From Pleurodeles waltl (taxonomy: Eukaryota > Chordata > Amphibia > Caudata > Salamandridae), in NCBI RefSeq assembly GCF_031143425.1, contig NC_090440.1, forward strand, positions 1,272,163,123 through 1,272,227,122: DNA of 64,000 bases, read 5' to 3'. The notes beneath the pieces are model-generated. The model was not told where the DNA came from. It made no database searches and saw only the letters and a list, made by a program, of their open reading frames with translations. Shown here piece by piece: positions 54,378 to 64,000 of this stretch. How positions within the stretch are numbered: the first letter of the stretch is position 1; each line of letters opens with the position of its first letter. Made by a program: the position numbers and the translations under genes.

Positions 54378-57185
54378 TGATACATTTCAGCCTCTTGGTG
54401 TTGGTGGCAACCTCCTTCTCCAAACTGTCCAATTGTTTTAGGACCAGGGAAACATCCCTCTGCAGATCAAGCAGCAATTACATGTCCATGGCAGCAGATG
54501 GTGTGGGCTGTTGCACTGTTGTTGTAGTTGCAGCCAATGTTGTTGGAGTGGTGCCAGCTGTGCCCCCCTTTACTGCTGAGGAACTGGGTGTTTTCTGTGC
54601 TGTCAGTGCCAGTGTGGAGACCCTTTGTGGGAATGCCCACCATTCCTCCGTTGCACTCTCTACACAGTAGCGACAAGCCATATTTCGGAAACCAGATTCC
54701 ACTGCCAGGATATGGCGATACCTCACTGCCTTTTTTTTAAACGAATGCAGGTCATCATTAGTCATGTAGGCAGCTGTTAAAATGGAGACAGGCAACCATC
54801 AGTGTCAGCATTGTGGGGAGTCTGTACAGATTAGTAGCTTACACTGCTCCATCTAATCACACATGCACTCCAAATCAAATTCCAGAAAAGACAATGGCCC
54901 TGATAAATGTAATGACAACGCTGCCTTAGCATCATTTTTATTGACACTAAAGCTATGCAAAATGAGAGACTGAACCAAACATATGCAAGTTTGCATTTCT
55001 TTTACGTGATAAAGAATAATGCAAAGGCAGCTCAAATTTTACATAGATCAGGCCCAAACTTCCTCATCATCTGTGTCTATTTCTAAACATACATCACCAG
55101 CAACTTGGACATGTTATTGGGAGAATGGGATGCTTTTTGTAACCATAAGGGGTAAGAGCTGACAGGTAAGCATGCAAGCCTGATCAAGATGACTGTCACT
55201 TACCTTGTGAGCATCACATCTACCTACAAATTTGATATTCCTCTCCCCCTGAGCCTAAGGCTGGATGGCCATGCAATCCATCATCTCAACTGTCCTGGTC
55301 ATCCACCAAGGCATGCCAACTTATACATGGAGTCAATGAGTGGATATTATGCTAGGAGGGCTGACAACTAGGAAGCTGGTATCCATAGGACTATCACATC
55401 TACATTCATGTGTCCAGGTGTAGACACCCATCAATACCTGATCTGCCACTACTATTCCTTACACACCCATTTCCATATCAGCACATGTTTGGCCTTGACC
55501 TGCATGCAAGTCAATTACATTCCACATAAGTGTAACATACATGGAGTGCAAAAGATGGAGCACCATGCTCGGGGACAATTGTCAGCCCAGTCCTCCATCT
55601 TCATGACAATACAGGGATGCACCAAATTGGGTTCAATATGGTCCATCCCTGCGTTGTGAGAATGATGGAGTGCGCCACTATCAATATTTTCAAAAAGTTG
55701 CACTCTGTCATTAGTCACATATGGCCCTACATGTGGCTTGTTATCACCTTGTGTACACGATACTGCCCATTGCGCACCACAAGCCTCACAAAATGTGACC
55801 CTCTGGTGGTGCATGGAGATCCTTTAAATGGGCCATTATGTCACCATCCAGCCTACTTTTATATCTGATCATTGGACAGCTTATCACAGCTGGCATTGTA
55901 TTCAACACACATGACTCACTCACACCAAACCCTGCATTACTTCACAGGACACAAATTATCACACTTACTGGATACGTCTGGGTCCTCAAATCATGCCACT
56001 TCACCAGTCGTGTGACATGAATGGAAAACCATGCTTAGTGTCATATCACAGTCACTGCAAGTGGACAACAAATTTCAGTGTGAACTAGTTGAGAGGGGTG
56101 AGCTAGTTATCTGAGTGGAAAACAGTGCAACACAACTAAGATCACATAATGACACGGACACTCAGGGTTAGAACCACACATATGAACAGTAGCACTGGGC
56201 CAGTGACTCATGTGGTGCTAAACCTTGCAACAGCCATATGTGGGCCATCTATATAAGATGCAACAACATGGTATAAGGGGGAGTTGTATAAAATAGAACT
56301 TGACACTACCCTAGCGCTTTGCAACACATATGACTCAGGTGCTCAAGCTTTTCCTGCAAGGCACCCATGGGCGCTTTGTGATAGACATGCCACTTAATTT
56401 TAAGTCTGCAATGATCATGCATTGATTAATCCATGACTGATGTGGCAAAGTTGTCTAATGGTGTCAAATGCCCCATATACATTGTCCCATAAGGCGGGTA
56501 TGCCCGCTTTGCTAACATGATGGCAGGGGTCATGTGCGTGAAATTATGACAAAGGTGCGCTATACATGCATTGCCCAACTTTGTTGGCACAAAATCCAGG
56601 GAAAATATGGAAGACTGGCGGTGCTTTCGCATTTCATACATGACACTATGCCGGGACACAGGTGTCACCATGGCCTCTGAAATGTGTGCCTTTGTGATGG
56701 TTGTGCAGAACTCACCAGACATCTGACCTGCATTGGTATCATGCTTGGACGTAGGAACTCCAGGCCTAGACTGGCGCAGATACACTTCATTCTGGTTGCA
56801 TACAACCGGTCCACAAGCTTTGCATGCAGCACTGCAACTCATCTGCTACTGTCATTCATGAGCAGAAAACAGTAAATAGTATGCCAATGGAGGCTCAACA
56901 ACAGGTCCACCGATCTCAACACCAAGGTGATCGAGCAGATCCTGCTCCTTGGCCACCAGATCTGCCCAGCAATGCTTGAGCTGGTGCTCATTCCTGCTGC
57001 TCCTGTGCACTCTCTTTAGGTGGTGGAGCACCTTGTCCCACCACAGTCGTCTGGCTTCGGTCTGGTATCCCTGGATGACCCAGCCACCCATCTCTAGCAT
57101 CAAAGGCAGTTAGTGGGATATCAGCCGCACAAATCCCCCTAGCTCATCCTCTGATATCCTTGTGAGCCCCCCCCCCACCAGACAT
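54355..57185 (-). pseudogene. family B third gene of copy B2, broken
   Basis: This is homologous to 7957-11124. Exon 1 starts at 57185 and has the run EHQLKHCWADLVAKEQDLLDH. It shows a frameshift in a G run near 57170, an in-frame TAA near 57113 and a destroyed donor (GT to TT near 56900). Exon 2 is near 56010-55965, still with GTAAGTG. Exon 3 runs from about 54780 with HSFKKKAVRYRHILAVESGF; a TAA at 54478-54480 comes before the basic tail (NTKRLKCIKKKLKKAKL). The introns (54796-55950 and 56030-56880) hold no gene. That the basic tail is kept in sequence after the stop shows that the stop is secondary. Confidence 0.78.
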
Positions 57186-58299
57186 ATTGTATATGGTCAA
57201 AGTTTACCCCAAATACCAACAACGAAACAAAATAAATGGAAACTTAACCCCACTAACTAATCCAAACTATCCTAAATAAGTAACTAACCCCAGACAGACA
57301 CCCCACAGTACAAATACAAATATAGACAAAAGCCACACAAAATCACAACTACTTGGACAAACTGCACACAATACATTACATAACACAACAGGTAGGACAC
57401 CACAAACTTCAATACACAACCAAGACACAACCACCAGCTCCAAAACACAACCACACAGAAAGGCACAGACTATAAAGAGAAAGTGAAACTACACCCACTA
57501 TATCATGCTTGAAGACTGGATTTCCTAATATATCACTTCCTGTCCCCGTGCATCATGTTTTTCAGTTATACGTGTATTTATTTGCCACATTTGACATTTG
57601 TGCATTTTTTCTTAGATGCATAACGTATAACACACGTGCTATTGACGCATGACTGTATTGTGTTGATTTCACTGCATTGAAAGGAGTGCGAAGGTGAAAT
57701 TAACGCTAAGGGCTCATGTGTCATTTTCTTTGCGTTTACAGATGTTTTAGACACATTTGAGTCATATTTTGTGACTCAGTTCCTGATTGCGTGGTTTTTT
57801 CTGACTCAAAATACAAGTGACGTGGGCTGTGCTGCAGTGTGGCATATTGGGTATGGCCACATGTGGTAGTCCATGCAACAATGTGAAAAGGGTGTGATTG
57901 GCCTTTTTCACCAATGTATGTGTTACAGAGTCAACAGCATGCAAATTGTTGTACGGCGTGCACATATGTGCACGTGTACCCACATATGTTTGGCATTCAG
58001 TACAATGCAATAGTTCTGATTTGTGATTGTGTATTGTGTTTTTGTCTGCGCTGTGTGATGTTGTCATACAGAGCATTATATTTAAAGCTACATACACAGG
58101 TCAGGCATTGTTGTTGAGGGGTGAACCATTGCTACCTATGTCGCAACAGTGCTTGTCAGATTCCTATCTGTAACATGATCCCTGAGGTTTGACTCACATT
58201 CCTATGGTATATAAATTGGAGATTGAAGAGACCAAAGCAGGATTTCTTGTATTAGTGAAATGTTTATTTTCAAAATTAACAAGGTGAATTCAGTGGTTC
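57186..58299. other. B2 spacer between third gene and HARBI1
   Basis: This non-coding spacer matches 11125-14482 of B1 in position but is much shorter and lacks the 11529 hairpin. I see no gene. Confidence 0.5.
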
Positions 58300-58436
58300 T
58301 TAAGAGTAAAGGTTATCAAGTGTGTGCTGTCTCCGGCATACCCCAGCAGCTGTGTTGTGCTATTATCCCACCATATCGTCACCACCATCCTCCTCCTCCT
58401 CCTCCTCAGGCAGGTCATCTACCTGGTCTCTCAAAA
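58300..58436 (-). pseudogene. HARBI1-like: 3' end of HARBI1 of copy B2, truncated
   Basis: The frame reads NTAAGVCRRQHTLDNLYS before a TAA at 58302-58300, matching NTAAGIRRRHHIINNFF of B1, and an acidic GAGGAG-repeat lies upstream as in B1. The rest is missing because a gypsy remnant begins at about 58437. Confidence 0.75.
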
Positions 58437-58530
58437 GGCCCCCAAAACAATTCCCAAAGGGGGGGGTGGGGTGGTAACTTTGTGAAGAAGCCAGGGTACT
58501 TTGATAAAAAAGTTAGGGAAGTTTATCCCC

Positions 58531-58961
58531 AAATGCTTCGAGTGCTACCAGCATAGAGCCGCTAAGGGCGACGCTCAGTGACCCAAGAGGGCACACTCCA
58601 CCACTGGAGGGAAGACACCTGGGTTGGCTAGTGTAGCGCTCAGGGGGAGACAGTCCAAGTTAGTTTTGGGGAGCCGATAGAGGTGTCCCTAATATGCCTT
58701 GGAGATAAGGAAATGGTGCCAAAAGCCCACATGCCTGCCAATACTTCCAAGTATAGGCAGTGGGTCACCATCGATGGGCAAAGAGTGGAGGCTCTGTGTG
58801 ACACAGAAGCCAGTATGACTACTGTCAAGAGTCAGCTGGTGTTAGTAAAGCAGATAATCCCTAATACATTCCATCAGGTCATAGTCGCTGACAATCGTGA
58901 GAGTCACCTAACGGTGGTTCTGGTTCTGTTGGAGTGGGTGGGGGGGTCTCTGGTACTATAA
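58531..58961 (+). pseudogene. Gag zinc knuckle and protease remnant
   Basis: KCFECYQHRAAKG near 58531 is the start of a CCHC knuckle; the last Cys is lost. The protease follows from about 58740: VTIDGQRVEALCDTEASMTT, where the aspartic protease motif D-S/T-G has become D-T-E. A frameshift near 58940 ends it. Both are parts of the polyprotein and no longer functional. Confidence 0.7.
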
Positions 58962-59462
58962 AGGTAGCTGTGAGTCCTGCCATGCCTGTAGATTGTCTGT
59001 TAGGCAATGATCTTGAGAATACTGCCTGGAAAGAGGTAGAGCTCAGATCCCACCTGGAGATGTTAGGTTTGCCTGAGTGGGTCTGCATGACCACAAGGTC
59101 CATCGCTGCCCGGGAAGGGAGTCAAGGGCATCTGGAGCCTGGAACAATGGCCCAGACAGTTGCACAGAGGAAGGGCAAGAGGCGCGGGAAACCTGCCTCA
59201 GATATTCCCACAGTGGAGGACGGGGTCCCAGAGAAGGAGGCACCTGAGCCAACTAGAGAGGATATAGCAACCTGCCTGAACTTGCTGTCTGGCAAGTAGA
59301 GGGTGGGCCAACAGGGAGGAATTCTGCCAAGCGCAGAAGAAGTGCCCCACTCTTGAGGGTCTGAGGCACAGGCCTCAGCCCAAGCAGCAGATGAAGCCTT
59401 TGGCGATCACCATATATAATGGGAGAATGATCTCCTCTACAGTGAGCCTAAGGCTCTAGCCA

Positions 59463-60480
59463 TTGGGGCAGCTACTGGGCCTGGTTCACGACAACCCCCT
59501 GGCAGGACATTTGGGCCAAGACAAGACCTTTGCCAGGCTTTTCACCCACTTCCATTGGCCTAGAATGCGCGTAGCCCCAGATAATCTCTGCAGGGCCTGC
59601 CCCACCTGCCAGGCTAGTGGGAAGACAGGAAAAAGGCTTAAAGCCCCTCCGATCCCACTCCCCATCGTTGGCACCTCCTTTGAAAGGGTGGGCATCAATG
59701 TCATTGGTCCCTTGGACCCCAAAACTGCCTTAGACAACAGGTTTATCCTGCTTTTGGTGGATCGTGCCACCCGCTACCCAGAGGCAATCCCTCTGAGGAC
59801 AGTGACTGCACCGGTGGTGACTAGAGCCCTGATGGGAATATTTACCCTGTGTGGGTTCCCAAATGAGGCTGTGTCTGACAAAGGCACAAACTTCATGCCA
59901 GCGTACATGAAGTCCATGTGGGATGAGTGTGGGGTAACCTACTGGTTTATCACCCCTTACCATGCGCAATCCAATGGGCATGATGATAGATTCACCAAGA
60001 CCCTAAAAGGCATGATCCCTGGCCTACCCTAGGCCATGAGGTGCAAGTGGGACGTCCTCTTGCCATGCCTTCTCTTTGCTTATAGGGAGGTGTCCCAGAA
60101 AGGGGTGGGGTTCGGCCCCTTTTAACTTCTCTATGGCCACCCTGTCAGGGGACAACTAAGTATAGTAAAAGAGGGCTGGGAGAAAGCTCCAAAGACACCT
60201 CCCCATGATGTGGTCAGTTACATACTGGCCCTCCGCAACCAGACACAACGCTTCTGGGAGCAGACCAAGAGTAACCTTGAGACCAGTCAAGAGGTGATGA
60301 AGGAGTGGTATGACTGGAAGGACTCTCTGGTTGAATTCTCACCTGGTGACAAAGTTTGGGTAACGGAGCCAGTAGAGCCTAGAGCTGTCTAGGACCGCTT
60401 GACTAGCCCCTTTGAAATTAAGGAGCAGAAGGGGGAGGCCACCTACCTGGTGGACCTCAAGACCCTAGACACTCCCTGAG
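59463..60480 (+). pseudogene. gypsy integrase remnant
   Basis: The zinc-binding HHCC module reads HDNPLAGHLGQ...CRACPTC. The core has GINVIGPLD (the first Asp of the triad is Asn here), SDKGTNF (second Asp) and PYHAQSNGHDDRF (the Glu is Asp). A TAG at 60030, another near 60122, and a stop at 60390 break the frame. The C-terminal part (SPGDKVWVTEPVEP, then FEIKEQKGEATYLVDL) is the GPY/F-type module. Two of three catalytic residues are changed, so it is inactive. Confidence 0.85.
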
Positions 60481-60822
60481 GGTTCTCCACCATAACAGGC
60501 TGAAGCCTCATTTGGAGAGGTCTGAGGTCTGAGGTCTGTATGCTCCTTGTGACAGATGAGGGCATGGAAGAGGAGAGAGAGCCTCTCCCCAACCTCCTCT
60601 CTGACAAAGAAAGTGATGGGTCAGTGGAGGGGGTTGATTTTCTGACTCCCTGATGCCAGAACAGAGAGGAGACTGCTATGAATTATTGGAGCAGTTCTCT
60701 TTCCTGTTTTCCCTCACTCCTGGACTCACACACTTGTGTGTCCATGATATTGACACAGGAGACAGTCCCCCTGTAAAGAACAAAATGTAGGTTTTCAGCA
60801 AAGGTGAAGGGCAGTATCAAGG

Positions 60823-61985
60823 ATGGAAGTCGCCAAGATGCTGGCCCTAGGGGTTATTGAGAAGTTCAGTAGTCCCTGGTCCACCCCTGTGGTGCTGGTA
60901 CCCAAGGCTGCTGTACCCGGTGCCAAGCCAGAACTCCGGTTCTGCGTGGACTATCAGGGTCTCAACTTAGTCATACGGACTGACGCTCACCCCATCCCAG
61001 AGCTGATGAGCTTGTAGACAGACTAGGCGCTGCCAAATTCCTCAGTACTTTTGATCTCACATCAGTGTACAGGAAGATCGCCTTGACTGAGGGGGCTAAA
61101 GAGAGATCTGCATTTTCCATACCTGAGTGCCATTACCAATTCCGGGTGAAGCCCTTTGGGTTGAAAAATGCTACAGCTATCTTCCGACATAGCCATCTAT
61201 AGTTCCAGCTGGGAGGAACACCTGCTCCCCCTCAAGGAGGTGCTTCAGGCCCTGCAACAGGCATGCCTGACCATCAAGGCCAGATTGGGCAGTTTTCCGT
61301 GGTGTACTTGGGACACCTAGTAGATAGTGGCAAGATGCAGCCACTCCAGGCCAATATTCAAACTATAAAGGCCTGGCAACCACATAGAACACAGACAGAG
61401 GTGAGAGCCTTCTTAGGCCTCACTGGATACTACAGTAGATTTGTCAGGGACTATGGATCCATTGTGTCACCCTTGACAGAACTTACTTCCAAAAAGCAAC
61501 CTAGGTTGGTGAATTGGACAGAGGCTTGTTAGAAAGCCTTTGATTCCCTGAAGGAAGCCATGTGCACGGCCCACATGCTCAAGGCCTCTGACTACTCCCG
61601 GGAATTTATTGTGCAGATGGACGCTTCAGAGCATGGCATAGCGGCTGTTCTAGCACAGCTAAATGAGGAGGGCCTGGACCAACCAGTAGTCTTTATTAGC
61701 AGAAGACTATTACCACGGGAAAAGAGGTGGAGTGCTATTCAGAGAGAAGCATTTGCTGTGGTCTGGGAACTGAAGAAGCTGAGACCATACCTGTTTGGGA
61801 CTCAATTTCGGATTCAGACAGACCACAGGCCCCTCAGATGGCTCATGCGGATGAGGCCGAGAATCCTAAACTCTTGATGTGGTCCATTTCCTTACAGGGG
61901 ATGGACTTTACGGTGGCGCATTACCCGGGGATAGACCACGGCAACGCTGATGGTTTCTCCAGATACTTCACCTTAGCGATGACAG
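60823..61985 (+). pseudogene. gypsy reverse transcriptase and RNase H remnant
   Basis: The RT starts MEVAKMLALGVIEKFSSPWS, then LRFCVDYQGLNLVI. The frame is broken at 61016, and a deletion near 61187 removes the stretch that should end in the Y-x-D-D box; the sequence jumps to DIAIYSSSWEEHL. The connection region (LGHLVDSGKMQP, FLGLTGYYSRFV) follows. RNase H has FIVQMDASEHGIAAVL, REAFAVVWELK and TDHRPLRWL. It ends with VAHYPGIDHGNADGFSRYF. There are several frameshifts and stops. Confidence 0.85.
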
Positions 61986-62033
61986 CTCCCGGGAGGTTGG
62001 GTAGCTCTCCCCACTTTCAGCTGGGGGGACACA

Positions 62034-64000
62034 TGTTAGACCTGACAGCCTTCGGTTGGTCACCCCTAACTTTTTGCCTGCCTCCCTCCACTTTTTGGAC
62101 ACTGCTTTTGCTGGTTTTAGGACTCTGCACACTTTACCACTGCTAACCAGCGCTAAAGTGCATATGCTCCCCCCCTTTAAACATGAGGACATTGAATCAT
62201 ACCCAACTGGATTATTTAATTTACTTATAAGTCCCTAGTATGTACTGTATGTGCCCAGTCCTGTAGATTAAATGTTACTAATGGGCCTACAGCACTGATT
62301 GTGCCACCCACTAAAGTAGCTCCTTAACCATGTCTCAGGCCTGCCATTGCAAGGCCTGTGTGTGCAGTTTCACTGCCAATTCGACTTGGCATTTAAAAGT
62401 ACTTGCCAAGCCTAAAACTCCCCTTTTTCTACACATACGTCACCCCTAAGGTAGACCCTAGGTAACCCCTCGGGCAGGGTGCTCTGTAGACAAAAGGCAG
62501 GACATGTACCTGTGTAGTTTACATGTCCTGGTAGTGTAAAACTCCTACATTTGTTTTGCACTGCGGTGAGGCCTGCTCCTTTTATAGGCTAACATTCTGG
62601 CTGCCCTCATATACTGTTTGAATGGTAGCTGCTCATCTGAAAGGAGTATGAAGGTCATATTTAGTATGGGTAGATTGGTAATACAAAGTCCTGCTGACTA
62701 GTGAAGTTAGATTTAATATTACTATTTTAGAAATGCCACTTTTAGAAAGTGAGCATTTCTCTGCACTTAAATCCTTCTGTGTCTTACAATCCACATCTGG
62801 TTGGGTTCAGTTGACAGCTCCCTTTTACATTCATTCAGACAAACCCCAAACACAGGATGCTCAGCCTCACTTGCATACACATGCATATTGAATGGGTCTT
62901 CCTGGGCCTGGAGAGTGGATGGCCTGACACTTACATGTCAAAGGACAGTAGCCTTCCCTCACACAAAGGACTGCCACACCCCCTACTGGGACCCTGGCAG
63001 ACAGGATTGATCTGAAACGGGACCTTGTGCACTTCTAAGCCACTCTTTGAAGTCTCCCCCTTCTTCAAAGGCACATTTGAGTATTTAAACAGGGCCTCTG
63101 TCCCTACCATCTTCCTGGAGAAGAACCTAAACCAGAACCTGCAACCTGCCAAGAAGGACTGCCGGGCGGCCCAAAGGACTCACCTGACTGCTTTCTGAGA
63201 AGGACTGTTGCCCTGCTGCCTTACTGCTCTCTAGCTGTGCTGAAGAAGTGCTCTCCAAGGGCTTGGGTAGAGCTTGCCTCCTGTTCCCTGAAGTCTCAGG
63301 ACCAAAAAGACTTCATTCCTGCAAAAAAAACTCCCTGCCTGCCAGAAACAATGCACAGCCTGCATCGTGGTGAGAAAATCACCGCACCCTGAGCTGGAAC
63401 GACGCAGCCCAACTTCACAAGGAGAAGATTGACGAAGTGCCAGCGTAACGACCGGAAATTCGACGCACACAGCCCACTGGATCGACGCAAAGCTGTGCCG
63501 GAACGACGCAGCATGACTTCCTGAGAGGAATCAATGCAGCGTCTGCCATGGGGTAGAAATTTCCACGCAATGTCCACCGGATCGACACAGCCCCTGTGAC
63601 TTCGTCCTGGTAGCGCTGGATTTCAATGCATCATCCCCGGGGCATCCGAAAACCCCATAACCTGAAGAGGATCCAACACCAAGAGCTGGAAATCGACACA
63701 AAGCCTTCCCTGCATGAAAAATAAACCACGCATCGCCGTGTGTGGCCCGAGAATTCGATGCACACTTCCCTGTTTTCCACGCATCTCCTCCTCTGCGGTT
63801 CCTTGCGGAGAATTTGTACACAAACCAGGTACTTTGTGCTTGCAAGAAACATTTGTTGCTTTTAAGAGACTAAAGACACTTTATATCATTTTTATAGTGA
63901 TATTTCAAAATATACCTATTGCATTTTAAGTGTTTTAACCTGCATCTTATCAGCTAAATATCATGTATTCTTCTACACATTGTGTAGTGTATTTTTGTGG
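62034..64000 (+). repeat. 3' LTR of the gypsy element (continues past the window)
   Basis: A purine tract (CTGGGGGGACACA at 62021-62033) precedes TGTTAGACCTGACAGC, a typical LTR start. Text such as TATAAGTCCCTAGTATGT near 62227 and ACGTCACCCCTAAGGTAG near 62437 also occurs in the solo LTR at 36840. The end is not reached by 64000. The short open frames inside are not genes. Confidence 0.78.

Larger units (their letters stand above)
36313..58436. mobile_element. Harbinger family B, copy B2 (22 kb with nested inserts)
   Basis: The left end is GGGCCAGATTTACAC at 36313, with TGACGCA words and small hairpins behind it. Three genes follow: NAIF1-like (36621-42850, plus), the third gene (57185-54355, minus) and the tail of HARBI1 (58436-58300, minus). 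Four later insertions lie within: a solo LTR with its own MITE (36840-39939), family A copy A3 (43293-51876) and a MITE (52739-53654). The right end is lost where a gypsy element begins near 58437. Without the inserts, what remains is about 9.5 kb. Confidence 0.82.
58437..64000 (+). mobile_element. Ty3/gypsy LTR retrotransposon of Gmr1 type, 5'-truncated and decayed
   Basis: Domains in order are a Gag zinc knuckle (about 58531), protease (about 58690-58961), integrase (59463-60480), then reverse transcriptase and RNase H (60823-61985), a polypurine tract (62023-62033) and a 3' LTR from 62034. Integrase before reverse transcriptase is the copia-like order seen within Ty3/gypsy in the Gmr1 clade. 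There is no 5' LTR, no envelope gene, and many stops, so the copy is dead. The left junction with B2 is placed only to within about 20 bp. Confidence 0.85.

Noticed and set aside
1..64000. tRNA-derived SINEs, tRNA or rRNA genes
   Set aside because: I looked for A/B-box-like and conserved rRNA text and saw nothing convincing; a covariance-model search would be needed to exclude them.

Overview
The window is vertebrate nuclear DNA made almost entirely of transposable elements. I see no host gene, tRNA, rRNA or CRISPR array. Dense PIF/Harbinger elements of the HARBI1 type, an amphibian-style L1, a Ty3/gypsy element with the Gmr1-type domain order and very long LTRs all suggest a salamander with a giant genome, most likely a newt. 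The species is an inference, not something I could test.

Layout. Positions 1-16631 are the right part of a Harbinger element (family B, copy B1) split by a nearly full-length L1 (184-7134, 16-bp target duplication). After an unassigned gap comes a 4-kb non-autonomous element in a TTAA site (18324-22369), built of tandem repeats and hairpins. From 23935 a second Harbinger family (A) starts. Copy A1 has its transposase gene split by a second copy, A2 (28398-35860, TSD TAT). A1 is then interrupted at 36313 by family B copy B2, which runs to about 58436. B2 itself holds a 3.1-kb solo LTR (36840-39939) that carries a 629-bp MITE made of consecutive hairpins (38590-39218), a complete family A element A3 (43293-51876, TSD AGA), and a 916-bp MITE (52739-53654, TSD ACA). 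From about 58437 to the end lies a decayed Gmr1-like gypsy element and its 3' LTR.

Genes. Both Harbinger families carry three genes rather than the usual two. Family A has HARBI1 transposase, a NAIF1-like Myb/SANT protein, and a second Myb/SANT protein resembling MYPOP (Myb-related partner of profilin). Family B has HARBI1, a NAIF1-like protein, and an unrelated-looking small protein with a possible SANT-like helix region. In A3 the MYPOP-like gene (three exons, 580 codons) is open from start to stop. In B1 the third gene (three exons, 280 codons) is also open. HARBI1 in A3 and in B1 each carry only one in-frame TAG. The other copies are pseudogenes.

In Harbinger systems the Myb-like partner is known to bind element ends and carry the transposase to the nucleus. 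Here the ends of family A are rich in CCGCC/GGCGG and those of family B in TGACGCA/TGCGTCA. This fits family-specific recognition and is the main testable idea from the window.
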